From the NCBI GenBank assembly GCA_027483505.1, contig JAIXUP010000017.1:1-64000 (forward strand): a DNA stretch of 64,000 nt. Reading direction: 5' to 3'. How positions within the stretch are numbered: position 1 is the first letter of the stretch; every line of letters starts with the position of its first letter. The DNA is from Hyphomicrobiales bacterium (GTDB lineage: Bacteria > Pseudomonadota > Alphaproteobacteria > Rhizobiales > Beijerinckiaceae). Of this stretch, positions 43,764 to 52,555 are shown piece after piece. Below the pieces are notes generated by a model, which had not been told where the DNA came from, searched no databases, and was given only the letters and a program-made list of their open reading frames with translations. The position numbers and the translations under genes are program-made.

Positions 43764-44864
43764 ATGCGCAACGCCATCCGCCCGTCCGTCGCCCGGCTGC
43801 CCCTGTTCGGCAGCATCCCGACTGCCGACAGCCTTGCGTCGTCCGTCCCCGCGCAGGCGCTCCTGCACCTCAATGAATGTCCCTACCCGCCGTCGCCCAA
43901 GGTCGTCGCAGCGATCCAGGAGCATGCCGCAGGGCTCAACCGCTATGCCGAGCCGCGCCCGGAGAAGCTGAGCGCAATGCTGGCGGACCGGACCGGCGTT
44001 CCGGCAAACCGGATCGTGATCGGAAACGGCTCGGATGAAATCCTGGCGCTGATCTCGGTCATGACGCTGGAAGCCGGCGACAACGCCGTCATGCCCACGC
44101 CGTCCTTTCCGCGCTACCGCATCGCTGCGGCCATGCAGGGCGCCGAGCCGCGGCTGGTCGGCCTCCAGCCCGATGGCAGCAATGACGTCGGTGCGCTTCT
44201 GGCCGCCATCGATGACAGGACGCGCGTGGTCTACGCCTGCACGCCGAACAATCCCAGCGGCGCGCCCATGTCGATGGCCGATCTCGAGCGGCTCGTGCAC
44301 GGCGTGCCGGATTACGTGCTGCTCGTGATGGATGAGGCCTATGTCGAGTTCGACCAGTTCGAGGGCGGGGTCGGCGCGCTTCCCGTGCTGCAAGGCCGGA
44401 CGGGGCTGTGGGCGTCGACGCGGACCTTCTCGAAGGCCTACGCACTGGCGGGGCTCAGGATCGGCTACGCCCTGTGCGGCAGCCTTGACGTCGCCGAATC
44501 GCTGGTGAAGGTGAAAACCAATTTCAACCTCAACCGGCTGGCCGTGCATGCCGCCGTCGCGGCCCTTGACGATCAGGCCTATTCCGACCGCTGCATCGCC
44601 GCTGCAGTGGGCGAGCGCGAGCGTCTTGCCGCGCGCCTGAACGGGCTGGGCTTCAGGACCCTGCCGTCGCGCGCCAATTTCATCTCGTTCGACCTCGGCC
44701 GCAATTCGGTTCCGGTTATGGCGGCCATGGCGGCGCGCGGCGTGCTGGTGCGGGAGTGGCGGGACCCTGGCTTCGAGACCTTCATGCGGATTTCGATCGG
44801 GCTGCCGGCGGAGAACGACCGGGCGTTCGAAGCGCTCAAGGACAGCCTGGCGCCGGCGGGTTGA
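43764..44864 (+). CDS. HisC-like PLP aminotransferase
   Basis: A 366-residue fold-type I aminotransferase related to histidinol-phosphate aminotransferase. The start at 43764 (MRNAIRPSVARLPLFGSIPT) is preferred over the track start. LNECPYPPSPKVV, NRYAEPRPEKLSAMLA and GNGSDEIL are HisC-type. The PLP lysine lies in TRTFSKAYALAGLRIGYAL, and the C-terminal arginine is in FMRISIGLPAEND. It is not beside other his genes, so it could act on histidinol phosphate, aromatic amino acids or cobalamin precursors. Confidence 0.82.
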   Translation: MRNAIRPSVARLPLFGSIPTADSLASSVPAQALLHLNECPYPPSPKVVAAIQEHAAGLNRYAEPRPEKLSAMLADRTGVPANRIVIGNGSDEILALISVMTLEAGDNAVMPTPSFPRYRIAAAMQGAEPRLVGLQPDGSNDVGALLAAIDDRTRVVYACTPNNPSGAPMSMADLERLVHGVPDYVLLVMDEAYVEFDQFEGGVGALPVLQGRTGLWASTRTFSKAYALAGLRIGYALCGSLDVAESLVKVKTNFNLNRLAVHAAVAALDDQAYSDRCIAAAVGERERLAARLNGLGFRTLPSRANFISFDLGRNSVPVMAAMAARGVLVREWRDPGFETFMRISIGLPAENDRAFEALKDSLAPAG

Positions 44865-45048
44865 AGGCCGTGCAAGGCTCTCCGGGGCCGGAAAGCGCGT
44901 GGACGCGGCCCGCCATGGCGGGTTGCGACTTGTGCAAACGCCGTGATGCAGCCATCTTGCACGCGCACGGTCAGTGTTTGCGTCGCGCACCGGGCGCTGG
45001 CTCAAGGGCGCCGATGCATCGCCGCCCGATCATGATGAGGCTCACGTG

Positions 45049-46893
45049 ATGTTTTTCAGGAACTCCATCGACACGGTGCGCGTGGAGACGCAGTCCATCC
45101 GATCGCGCCTCGGTGGCCTTGTCAAAGCCTCGGCCCTGTCGCTGGCGGTCACCTTGGGGACCGGCGCCGCACTGGCCAGCGCCCAGCAGCAGCCGACGCG
45201 CCAGCCGGAGCGTTTTGAGCCTGCCGACAGCATCGAAGGCAATTATCTCTCCGCCTTGATCGCCGGCTCGGCCCGCGACACCTCCGCCGCCGCGACCTTC
45301 CTGCGGGAGGCGCTCCGCGCAGACCCGCGCAACCAGGAACTGATCGAGCGCTCCTTCATCGCCTTCCTGGCGGATGGGGCGATGTCGGATGCCTTCCGCA
45401 GCGCCGAACGGATCATCGCGCGCGATCCCAACAACGGGTTGGCGCTGATGACGCTCGCGGTGCGGGCGCTGAAGAACAAGCAGTTCCAGACCGCGCGTGA
45501 GCGTCTGCGGGGGGGCGCGCGCAACCGCGCCGCCGACATCACCTCAACCTTGCTGACAGCCTGGGCCTTCGCCGGCGCTGGCGACCAGAAGCGCGCCGTC
45601 GAGGCGGTCGACCGACTCGGCGGGGATGCCTCGGTCACGACCTTCCGCGACTACCATGCCGCGCTGATCCACGACATGCTGGGCAACACCGCCGAAGCCC
45701 AGAGGCGCTTGAAGGCGGCCTATGACAGCGATCCGGTCAGCCTCCGCACGGTCGACGCCTGGGCGCGCCTCCAGGCCCGCCGGGGCGACGTCGCCGGCGC
45801 GCGCGACACCTATGAGCGCTTCAACCGCCTGTTGCCGAACCACCCGGTCATTCGCGATGCGATGGACACGCTGGGCTCGGCAAAGCCAGCGGAACTGGCA
45901 ACGGCGTTGCCGCGCACGGTCGCCACGGCCCAGCAGGGCGCGGCCGAGACGCTGTTCGGACTGGCGAGCGCCGGCAACCGCGATGACAATGATTCCGTCA
46001 TCGTGATCATCTACCTCAGGCTCGCACTCTATCTTGATCCAACCCACGAGATGGCGATCATCACGCTCGGGGACACGCTGGAGCGCGCCAAGCAGCCCGA
46101 CGACGCCATCGCGGTCTTCGACCGCATGCCGGCGAACTCGCCGCTGAGGAGCATTGCCGAGGTCCAGATCGGCCTTGGGCTGGAGGCGATGGGCCGCAAG
46201 GACGAGGCGATCCAGCATCTTGAAGCGGCGATCAAGGACGATCCGGGCAATCTCGAAGCCCTTTCGGCCATCGGCGGCGTCTACCGGGCCCGCAAGGAGT
46301 TCGCCAAGGCGGCAGAGTTCTACGAGAAGGGCATCGCCCAGATCGGGACGCCGCAGCGGCACCACTGGAACCTGTTCTACGCGCGCGGCATCGCCTATGA
46401 GCGGACCAAGCGCTGGCCGCTCGCCGAAGCCGACTTCAAGAAGGCGCTTGAACTGATCCCCGAAAGCATGAACGCCAACCGCGCGCTGGTGCTGAACTAT
46501 CTCGGCTATTCGTGGGTCGACCAGGGCATCAACCTGGACGAGGCCTTCATGATGCTGCGCAAGGCCGTCGAACTGAAGCCACGGGACGGCTACATCATCG
46601 ACAGCCTCGGCTGGGCCTATTTCCGGCTCGGCCGCTACGAGGACGCGGTGCGTGAGCTTGAACGCGCCATCGAGTTGCGTCCTGCTGACCCTGTGATCAA
46701 CGACCACCTGGGCGACGCCTATTGGCGGGTCGGCCGCAAGCTCGAAGCCCGCTTCCAGTGGAACCATGCGCGCGACCTCAAGCCCGAACCGGAAGATCTG
46801 CCCAAGATCCTCGGCAAGATCGAGAACGGCCTCGACGACGAGGCAAAGCCGGCATCCGCCGTGGCGGAGCCGCCCAAGAAGAATGACGGCTGA
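45049..46893 (+). CDS. Exported tetratricopeptide-repeat protein
   Basis: A 614-residue protein starting MFFRNSIDTVRVETQ at 45049. A hydrophobic segment (VKASALSLAVTLGTGAALASAQ, near residues 24-45) is a signal peptide or anchor. Most of the rest is TPR repeats, clear in FLREALRADPRNQELIERSF, EAIQHLEAAIKDDPGNLEAL, ADFKKALELIPESMNANRA and DAVRELERAIELRPADPVIN. It ends with a short acidic/lysine tail. TPR proteins in this position before ispE are common in Hyphomicrobiales. The role is unknown; an envelope scaffold is likely. ispE follows 20 bases later. Confidence 0.9.
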   Translation: MFFRNSIDTVRVETQSIRSRLGGLVKASALSLAVTLGTGAALASAQQQPTRQPERFEPADSIEGNYLSALIAGSARDTSAAATFLREALRADPRNQELIERSFIAFLADGAMSDAFRSAERIIARDPNNGLALMTLAVRALKNKQFQTARERLRGGARNRAADITSTLLTAWAFAGAGDQKRAVEAVDRLGGDASVTTFRDYHAALIHDMLGNTAEAQRRLKAAYDSDPVSLRTVDAWARLQARRGDVAGARDTYERFNRLLPNHPVIRDAMDTLGSAKPAELATALPRTVATAQQGAAETLFGLASAGNRDDNDSVIVIIYLRLALYLDPTHEMAIITLGDTLERAKQPDDAIAVFDRMPANSPLRSIAEVQIGLGLEAMGRKDEAIQHLEAAIKDDPGNLEALSAIGGVYRARKEFAKAAEFYEKGIAQIGTPQRHHWNLFYARGIAYERTKRWPLAEADFKKALELIPESMNANRALVLNYLGYSWVDQGINLDEAFMMLRKAVELKPRDGYIIDSLGWAYFRLGRYEDAVRELERAIELRPADPVINDHLGDAYWRVGRKLEARFQWNHARDLKPEPEDLPKILGKIENGLDDEAKPASAVAEPPKKNDG

Positions 46894-46913
46894 CGCGGAC
46901 CACCCGGCGCTCC

Positions 46914-47810
46914 ATGCTGACCGTCCGCGCGCCCGCCAAGGTCAACCTGACGCTGACTGTGCACGGACGCCGCGACGACGGCTACCATGACCTCACCAGC
47001 CTTGTGGTGTTTGCCGGCGTCGGTGACACCTTGTCGCTCACGCCCGACGCGCCGTTCGGCCTGAGCATCACCGGCCCGTTCGGCGAAGGCCTCGGGACAG
47101 GACCGGACAATCTGGTGCTGCGCGCCGCCGAAAGGCTTTACCAACATCTTGGACGCCCTCCGCGCGGCCATTTTGCGCTGGTCAAGCGGCTCCCGGTGGC
47201 GTCGGGCATCGGCGGCGGTTCAGCCGATGCGGCGGCAGCCTTGCGGTTGCTGGCGCAGGTTCACGATCTTTCCCTGGCCGATCCCGCCCTGATGGCAGCA
47301 TCCAGGGAGAGCGGAGCCGACGTTCCCGTCTGCCTGATGGCCAGAGCGCGGATCATGAGCGGGATCGGCGACAGCCTTGGCCCACCCTTGCGGCTGCCGA
47401 AGCTGTTTACGGTGCTGGTCAACCCTGGCCTGGCTGTCCCGACCGCCGCGGTGTTCGCGTCACTGGGACTTGCGCACGGCCAGCGACACGCGACGACGGC
47501 GGCTTCGGGAGCGTCCGGCGCCGTGGCCTCCTGGCATGAGGACTGGCCGGAAGACAGCCGCGGGATGATTGCAAGCCTGCAGTCCGGCCATGGCAACGAT
47601 CTTGAGGCGCCGGCCATACGAACCGCGCCGGTGATCGACACGGTCCTTGACGCGCTCCGGGCAACCGAGGGCTGCCGCCTCGCCCGCATGTCGGGTTCCG
47701 GCGCAACCTGCTTCGGACTGTTCGACGACTGCGCAAGCAGCGCCCGGGCAGCCCGGCAGATCGGGCGGTCTCACCCGAACTGGTGGGTCAAGCCGACGGT
47801 CCTGCGCTGA
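46914..47810 (+). CDS. ispE: 4-diphosphocytidyl-2-C-methyl-D-erythritol kinase
   Basis: A 298-residue GHMP kinase acting in the non-mevalonate pathway to isoprenoids. APAKVNLTLTVHGRRDDGYHDL contains the catalytic lysine and the substrate histidine. LPVASGIGGGSADAAAALRLL is the ATP-binding glycine-rich loop, and MSGSGATCFGLF is the C-terminal motif. It is 20 bases downstream of the TPR gene. The polyprenyl diphosphate synthase, which uses the products of this pathway, lies immediately beyond on the opposite strand. Confidence 0.96.
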   Translation: MLTVRAPAKVNLTLTVHGRRDDGYHDLTSLVVFAGVGDTLSLTPDAPFGLSITGPFGEGLGTGPDNLVLRAAERLYQHLGRPPRGHFALVKRLPVASGIGGGSADAAAALRLLAQVHDLSLADPALMAASRESGADVPVCLMARARIMSGIGDSLGPPLRLPKLFTVLVNPGLAVPTAAVFASLGLAHGQRHATTAASGASGAVASWHEDWPEDSRGMIASLQSGHGNDLEAPAIRTAPVIDTVLDALRATEGCRLARMSGSGATCFGLFDDCASSARAARQIGRSHPNWWVKPTVLR

Positions 47811-47831
47811 GCCGCCGTGCGGCCTCGATGT

Positions 47832-48848
47832 TCAGTGGGCGCGGGCGATGCAGAATTCGACAGCGCCGGCCATGGCCGCCTTCATCTCGCTGTCGGGGAA
47901 CAGCGCCAGCGCGTCGAGCGCCATTGCGCCATAGTGGCGAGCCCGTTCGATCGTGTCATCCAGGGCGCGGTGCTTTTTCATGATCGCCGTGGCCTGTTCG
48001 AGATCGCCGTCCCTGACATCGCCCTGGGCCAGCGTGCGTTGCCAGAAGGCGCGCTCCGTCGCGTTGCCGCGCCGGAACGAGAGTACGACCGGCAAGGTGA
48101 TCTTGCCCTCACGGAAATCATCGCCGACATTTTTGCCAAGCCGGGCGGCGACGCCGCCATAGTCCAGCGCGTCATCCACGAGCTGGAAGGCTATGCCCAG
48201 ATTGAGGCCGAAGCTGCGGCAGGCGGCGTGCTCCCCCTTTGGCCGGTCCGCGATCACAGGCCCGACCTCACAGGCGGCTGCGAACAGTTCGGCTGTCTTG
48301 CCCCGGATCACGGCGAGGTATTCGTCTTCCGTGGTTTCGGTGTTCTTGGCGGCGGCCAGTTGCATGACCTCGCCCTCGGCGATGACGGCGGCGGCGGTCG
48401 ACAGGATTTCAAGCGCCCGCAGGGAGCCGACCTCGACCATCATGCGGAACGCCTGGCCGAGCAGAAAGTCGCCGACCAGCACGCTGGCCTCATTGCCCCA
48501 GAGCATGCGCGCAGCGAGCTTGCCGCGTCGCATGTCGCTCTGGTCGACGACATCATCGTGCAGCAAGGTCGCCGTGTGCATGAACTCGACGGAGGCCGCC
48601 AGCTTGACATGGCCATCGCCGCGATAGCCGCAGAGGTTGGCGGTGGCGAGCGTCAGCATCGGACGCAGGCGCTTGCCGCCAGAAGAAATCAGGTGGTTGG
48701 CCACCTCGGGAATCATCGTGACCTCGGACCCGGTTCGCGACAGGATCATGGCGTTGACCCGCTCCATGTCCGGGCGCGTCAACGCCACCAGCGCACCGAT
48801 GCCGTCGCGGCCGACATCCTTGTCCTCAAACGGTATGACGAGTCCCAA
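47832..48848 (-). CDS. Long-chain trans-polyprenyl diphosphate synthase (octaprenyl/decaprenyl type)
   Basis: A 338-residue prenyltransferase that builds the side chain of ubiquinone. The two aspartate-rich motifs are ATLLHDDVVDQSDMRRG (first) and AFQLVDDALDYGG (second). Small residues before the first motif (SVEFMHTATLLHDD) favour long-chain products. It appears to start at TTG (48848), giving MGLVIPFEDKD, with AGGGGA about eight bases upstream. It is convergent with ispE and functionally linked to it. Chain length, 8 or 10 units, cannot be decided here; alphaproteobacteria usually make ubiquinone-10. Confidence 0.92.
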   Translation of the reverse strand: MGLVIPFEDKDVGRDGIGALVALTRPDMERVNAMILSRTGSEVTMIPEVANHLISSGGKRLRPMLTLATANLCGYRGDGHVKLAASVEFMHTATLLHDDVVDQSDMRRGKLAARMLWGNEASVLVGDFLLGQAFRMMVEVGSLRALEILSTAAAVIAEGEVMQLAAAKNTETTEDEYLAVIRGKTAELFAAACEVGPVIADRPKGEHAACRSFGLNLGIAFQLVDDALDYGGVAARLGKNVGDDFREGKITLPVVLSFRRGNATERAFWQRTLAQGDVRDGDLEQATAIMKKHRALDDTIERARHYGAMALDALALFPDSEMKAAMAGAVEFCIARAH

Positions 48849-48996
48849 AGTCTGATCCCCTGCCTCCGGCCTGCGCCATCACGATGGAGCACGCCACACC
48901 GAACCGGCCTTCCGCTCTTGCACTGATCGCGTCCATGCGACAAATGCCTTGGCGCTGCAAGCCTGTTGCGTCAATGGGCCGCCACGGAACCGCACG

Positions 48997-49230
48997 ATGA
49001 TCGAGATCCTGCGCACCAACAACCTGGTCACGATCAGCGCCGTCGAAGCGCTGCTGAACGCGGCCGACATCCACGTCCTGGTCGCGGATGGCTACATCAG
49101 CGCGCTCGAAGGCTCAATCGGCGCGTTCCAACGTCGGGTCCTCGTTCTGGACGACGAGGAGGCCGAGGCGCGCGCCCTGATCGCGGCCGCAGGCATGGGA
49201 GCGGAGCTGCGCGATGCCAGAGGAGGCTGA
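48997..49230 (+). CDS. DUF2007 domain protein
   Basis: A 77-residue protein starting MIEILRTNNLVTISAVEALL at 48997. The whole length is the DUF2007 fold (a GlnB-like small domain): AADIHVLVADGYISALEGS, then RRVLVLDDEEAEARALI. Its function is unknown. It overlaps the following methyltransferase by 17 bases and is divergent from the polyprenyl synthase, an arrangement common in Hyphomicrobiales. Confidence 0.88.
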   Translation: MIEILRTNNLVTISAVEALLNAADIHVLVADGYISALEGSIGAFQRRVLVLDDEEAEARALIAAAGMGAELRDARGG

Positions 49231-49984
49231 TCCTGACGGGACAGCCGTTCGCGAGGACAGGCTGCTCGGGGACCGCCTGCGTCTGGTGCAGGCGCCAAAG
49301 GGGCATCGCGCCGGAACGGACGCCATCCTGCTGATCGCCGCCGCCGGTGCTGCGCGCCATCTGATCGATCTGGGCAGCGGCGTAGGCACGGTCGGGCTGG
49401 GCCTCGTCGCGCTCGGACGTGCCGGAAAGGCCACCTTGGTGGAGCGCGACGCCGGTGCTGCCGACCTCGCCCGGCGGAACGTGGCGTTGAACGGTCTTGG
49501 CGGGCGCGTCGCGGTTGTCGAGACCGATATCACCGCGCCGGCGCGCGTGCATGCATCGCTGGGACTGAGCCCGGGGACGGCCGACCTTGTGGTGAGCAAC
49601 CCCCCGTTCAACCGGACAGGCCAGCACCGCGCCTCGCCGGACCCTGCGCGCGCACTGGCCCACGCGATGACGCCAGACGAACTCGGCCACTGGCTGAAGA
49701 CAGCAGCGCGGCTTCTGGCCGGGCAGGGCCGCCTGGTCATGATCCACCGGCCGGAGGCGCTGCCTTGGCTGCTGCCGCTCATGGCGCAGCGCTTCGGCAG
49801 CTTCGGGATCAGGCCTGTGCACGCCAGGCCGGACGAGCCGGCCAAACGCCTTCTCATCGGGGCCGTTCTGGGCGGCAAGGCGCCGGCAAGGCTCCTGCCG
49901 GCGCTCATCCTGCATCAGACCGACGGGCACTTCACGCCGCTCGCCGAAAGCCTCAGCCATGGCGAGGCTGAGATCGCCCTGTGA
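49214..49984 (+). CDS. TrmN6-like tRNA (adenine-N6)-methyltransferase
   Basis: A 256-residue SAM-dependent methyltransferase of the TrmN6/YfiC type, which methylates an adenine in tRNA1(Val). The SAM motif is IDLGSGVGTVGLGLV, followed by LVERDAGAADLARRN. The catalytic motif is NPPF in LVVSNPPFNRTGQ, the N6-adenine type. The N terminus has RLRLVQAPKGHRAGTDAILL, the shared YfiC opening. It overlaps the DUF2007 gene. RNA substrate specificity is by family inference only. Confidence 0.86.
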   Translation: MPEEADPDGTAVREDRLLGDRLRLVQAPKGHRAGTDAILLIAAAGAARHLIDLGSGVGTVGLGLVALGRAGKATLVERDAGAADLARRNVALNGLGGRVAVVETDITAPARVHASLGLSPGTADLVVSNPPFNRTGQHRASPDPARALAHAMTPDELGHWLKTAARLLAGQGRLVMIHRPEALPWLLPLMAQRFGSFGIRPVHARPDEPAKRLLIGAVLGGKAPARLLPALILHQTDGHFTPLAESLSHGEAEIAL

Positions 49985-49997
49985 TCAGGCCTGCCCT

Positions 49998-50375
49998 TCA
50001 ATGGCAGACGCGGCGGCGCTCGGAGACCCAACCCCAGCCATCCCAATAGCGCACATGGCGCACCACGCAGCGCTGCGGGCCATAGCCATAGACCGGACGA
50101 TCACGCCAGCGGCCATGGCCCCAGTTGCCTTGACCCCAGCCGCCATGTCCCCAGCCACCCTGGCTCCAGGCCTGGCGGGGCTGGCCGAAGCCGTCGCCGC
50201 GCCGGTCGCCATAGGCATGACCATGCCGGTCATATGAACCATGGCCGGGAGATGCGCCGGCCGAAGGCCAGCCCTGCGCGGCGGCCTGATCAGTGGCGGC
50301 CGCCATGGTTGCGCCCAGAACAGCGGTGCCCAGAGCAACCGCAACGGCAACCCTCAAGACGAACTGTCGCGACAT
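49998..50375 (-). CDS. Exported Gly/His/Trp-rich protein of unknown function
   Basis: A 125-residue protein starting MSRQFVLRVAVAVALGTAVL at 50375. After the signal peptide (cleavage near QAAAQG) comes a low-complexity region with WSQGGWGHGGWGQGNWGHG, then a short C-terminal motif with two cysteines (PQRCVVRHVRYWDGWGWVSE, ending RRVCH). The paired cysteines in an oxidising compartment could form a disulfide. I do not recognise a named family beyond exported small proteins common in Hyphomicrobiales. A second protein of similar design lies at 50507 on the same strand. Confidence 0.75.
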   Translation of the reverse strand: MSRQFVLRVAVAVALGTAVLGATMAAATDQAAAQGWPSAGASPGHGSYDRHGHAYGDRRGDGFGQPRQAWSQGGWGHGGWGQGNWGHGRWRDRPVYGYGPQRCVVRHVRYWDGWGWVSERRRVCH

Positions 50376-50506
50376 CGGATGTATCCTGCAATCCAGATGA
50401 TGGCTGACCGGACACACCGTCCGATCTCTGCGCCACCATGATCGGGATCATCGCAGGAACAGGCTGAACGGCGTCAGAGCGCGCCGTTCAGCCGCTGTTT
50501 ATCGCC

Positions 50507-50890
50507 TCAATAGGCGCAGACCCTGACAGGTTTGCGGACATAGCCATGCCAGGTGTAGACCTTGCGGTAACGGATCCAGCAGTTGGCGCCGAAGTAGACT
50601 GGCGCCGCATAGACGGGCCGGTAGCGCACCGGGCGATAGTAGACCGGGCGGACATAGCCGCGCCGATAGACGACTGGACGGCCATAGTAGCGCGGACGAT
50701 AGATCGGACGACCATAGGCGACGCGGCGATAGCTGCGCCGGTAAGCGACATCGGTGACCAAGGCGCGGCTCGCCTCGGTCGCGGTCTCGGCGGTCCGTGA
50801 CAGCCCGGTCGCCACTGGCGCCGCCTGCGCCAGGGATGTGACACCCAGGGCCAGACCGGCAGCAATCACCCAACTTACAATGCGCTTCAT
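50507..50890 (-). CDS. Exported Tyr/Arg-rich protein of unknown function
   Basis: A 127-residue protein with signal peptide MKRIVSWVIAAGLALGVTSLAQA. The mature part has repeated Y-R-P units (YGRPIYRPRYYGRPVVYRRG and VYYRPVRYRPVYAAPVY). It ends with two cysteines in GANCWIRYRKVYTWHGYVRK and the terminal VCAY, resembling the C-terminal layout of its neighbour at 49998. No enzyme motif is visible. It may bind the wall or outer membrane. The strongly biased composition is genuine, since all three codon positions stay in frame through it. Confidence 0.75.
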   Translation of the reverse strand: MKRIVSWVIAAGLALGVTSLAQAAPVATGLSRTAETATEASRALVTDVAYRRSYRRVAYGRPIYRPRYYGRPVVYRRGYVRPVYYRPVRYRPVYAAPVYFGANCWIRYRKVYTWHGYVRKPVRVCAY

Positions 50891-51108
50891 CGCATGCTCT
50901 CCTCTTCATGGAACGGGCCGTCGATCCGCCCGTGCAAGTCACCCCGGCGAAAATCGTAGGCGCAGCGAGATGAACACAGGCTGCATGCGACGTTCAGGAC
51001 CGGTGCAGCAACAGGAGGCCAGATCGGGATGGGCACAAACCCTTGCAGGATCGGACGGAAGACAGCATGCTGACCACCGGTTCAGCCACCGATGCGTGAG
51101 GCACGGCC

Positions 51109-51981
51109 ATGAAGTGGGATGACTATCGCCAGTCCGACAACCTCGAGGACCGGCGCAGCGGCGGGGGCTTTGCCGGCATGCCCGGCGGCCGCGGCGGGCT
51201 GGGCCTCGGCACGATGGTGGTGCTCGGCCTGATCGGCTACGCCCTGGGCATCGATCCGCGCCTGCTGATCGGCGGCGCCGAGATGCTGCAGGGCGCGCGC
51301 GCGCCGCAGCAGCAGACCCAGGCCGGCGGACGTCCCAGCGACGACATGGGACGCTTCGTCTCGGTCGTGCTGGCGCAGAACGAGGATGTCTGGGCCAAGG
51401 TCATGCCGCGCGACACCAACAGGGCCTACGAGCCGCCACGTCTGGTCCTGTTCCGCGGGGTCGACCGCTCCGGATGCGGCACGGCCCAGGCCGCGATGGG
51501 TCCGTTCTACTGTCCGGTCGACAAGCGTGTTTATCTCGACACATCGTTCTTCGACGAAATGAAGCGCAAGCTCGGCGGCGGCGGGGACTTCGCCTATGCC
51601 TATGTCGTGGCCCACGAGGTCGGGCACCACGTGCAGAACCTGCTGGGCATCCTGCCGCGCGTCGAACAGATGAAGCAGCGCGCTTCGGAGCGCGACGCCA
51701 ACGCCCTGTCGGTGCGGGTGGAATTGCAGGCTGACTGTTTCGCAGGCGTCTGGGCCTTCCATATCCAGCAGATGGGGCGGCTCGACCAGGGCGACATCGA
51801 GGAAGCGATGAACACCGCCTCGGCCATCGGGGACGACAAGCTGCAGAAGGCGGCACAGGGCTATGCCGTGCCGGACAGCTTCACCCATGGTTCGGCCGAA
51901 CAGCGGATGCGCTGGTTCATGTCCGGCTTCCGCTCGGGCACGATGAAAGCCTGCGACACGTTCTCGACGCGGAGCCTGTGA
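51109..51981 (+). CDS. ypfJ: YpfJ-type neutral zinc metallopeptidase
   Basis: A 290-residue membrane-anchored putative zinc protease. A short N-terminal cytoplasmic part (MKWDDYRQSDNLEDRR) precedes one transmembrane helix (LGTMVVLGLIGYALGI). The catalytic zinc motif is HEVGHH in AYVVAHEVGHHVQNLLGI, and ELQADCFAGVWAFH supplies the third ligand. This layout matches E. coli YpfJ. Its substrate is unknown. It ends three bases before the moaB ATG, so the two are likely co-transcribed. Confidence 0.93.
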   Translation: MKWDDYRQSDNLEDRRSGGGFAGMPGGRGGLGLGTMVVLGLIGYALGIDPRLLIGGAEMLQGARAPQQQTQAGGRPSDDMGRFVSVVLAQNEDVWAKVMPRDTNRAYEPPRLVLFRGVDRSGCGTAQAAMGPFYCPVDKRVYLDTSFFDEMKRKLGGGGDFAYAYVVAHEVGHHVQNLLGILPRVEQMKQRASERDANALSVRVELQADCFAGVWAFHIQQMGRLDQGDIEEAMNTASAIGDDKLQKAAQGYAVPDSFTHGSAEQRMRWFMSGFRSGTMKACDTFSTRSL

Positions 51982-51984
51982 ACC

Positions 51985-52545
51985 ATGTCGCGGATCGACG
52001 AGACGCGCCCCTTCATCGCAGTGGGCATCGCCATCCTGACCGTGTCCGACACGCGCAAGCTGGCGGATGACCGCTCCGGCTATGTGCTGTCAGAGCGCGT
52101 CACAGGGTCAGGCCACCGGCTGGCCGCGCGAGCCATCGTTCCGGACGACAAGGCGGCCATCCAGGCACAGGTCAAGGCCTGGGTGGCGGACCCTGCCATC
52201 GACGTCGTGATCACCACCGGCGGCACCGGATTCACCGGGCGCGACGTGACGCCCGATGCGCTGGAGCCTCTGTTCGACAAGCGGATGGATGGCTTTTCGT
52301 GGGTGTTTCACCAGATCTCCGCCGCCAAGATCGGCACCTCGACCATCCAGTCGCGTGCCACGGCCGGGCTGATCGGCACCACCTATGTCTTCTGCGTTCC
52401 CGGATCGCCCGGAGCCTGCAAGGATGCCTGGGACGGGATCCTGTCGCTGCAACTCGATTTCCGCCACAGGCCCTGCAACTTCGTCGAGATCATGCCGCGC
52501 CTCGACGAACATCTCAGGCGCGGAACCGGCAAGGTGTCGTCCTGA
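51985..52545 (+). CDS. moaB: Molybdenum cofactor biosynthesis protein MoaB
   Basis: A 186-residue molybdopterin adenylyltransferase-type protein that activates molybdopterin for metal insertion. Conserved elements are GIAILTVSDTR, VVITTGGTGFTGRDVTPDAL, FSWVFHQISAAKIGTSTIQSRA and VFCVPGSPGACKDAWDG. It completes, with moeA and mobB at 27-29 kb, the late steps of cofactor synthesis used by the formate dehydrogenase. It follows ypfJ by three bases. Confidence 0.94.
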   Translation: MSRIDETRPFIAVGIAILTVSDTRKLADDRSGYVLSERVTGSGHRLAARAIVPDDKAAIQAQVKAWVADPAIDVVITTGGTGFTGRDVTPDALEPLFDKRMDGFSWVFHQISAAKIGTSTIQSRATAGLIGTTYVFCVPGSPGACKDAWDGILSLQLDFRHRPCNFVEIMPRLDEHLRRGTGKVSS

Positions 52546-52555
52546 CGCGACCAGA

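Noticed and set aside
43155-45005. A 616-residue minus-strand ORF
   Set aside because: It is antisense to the ETF:ubiquinone oxidoreductase and HisC-like genes and has shadow-like composition.
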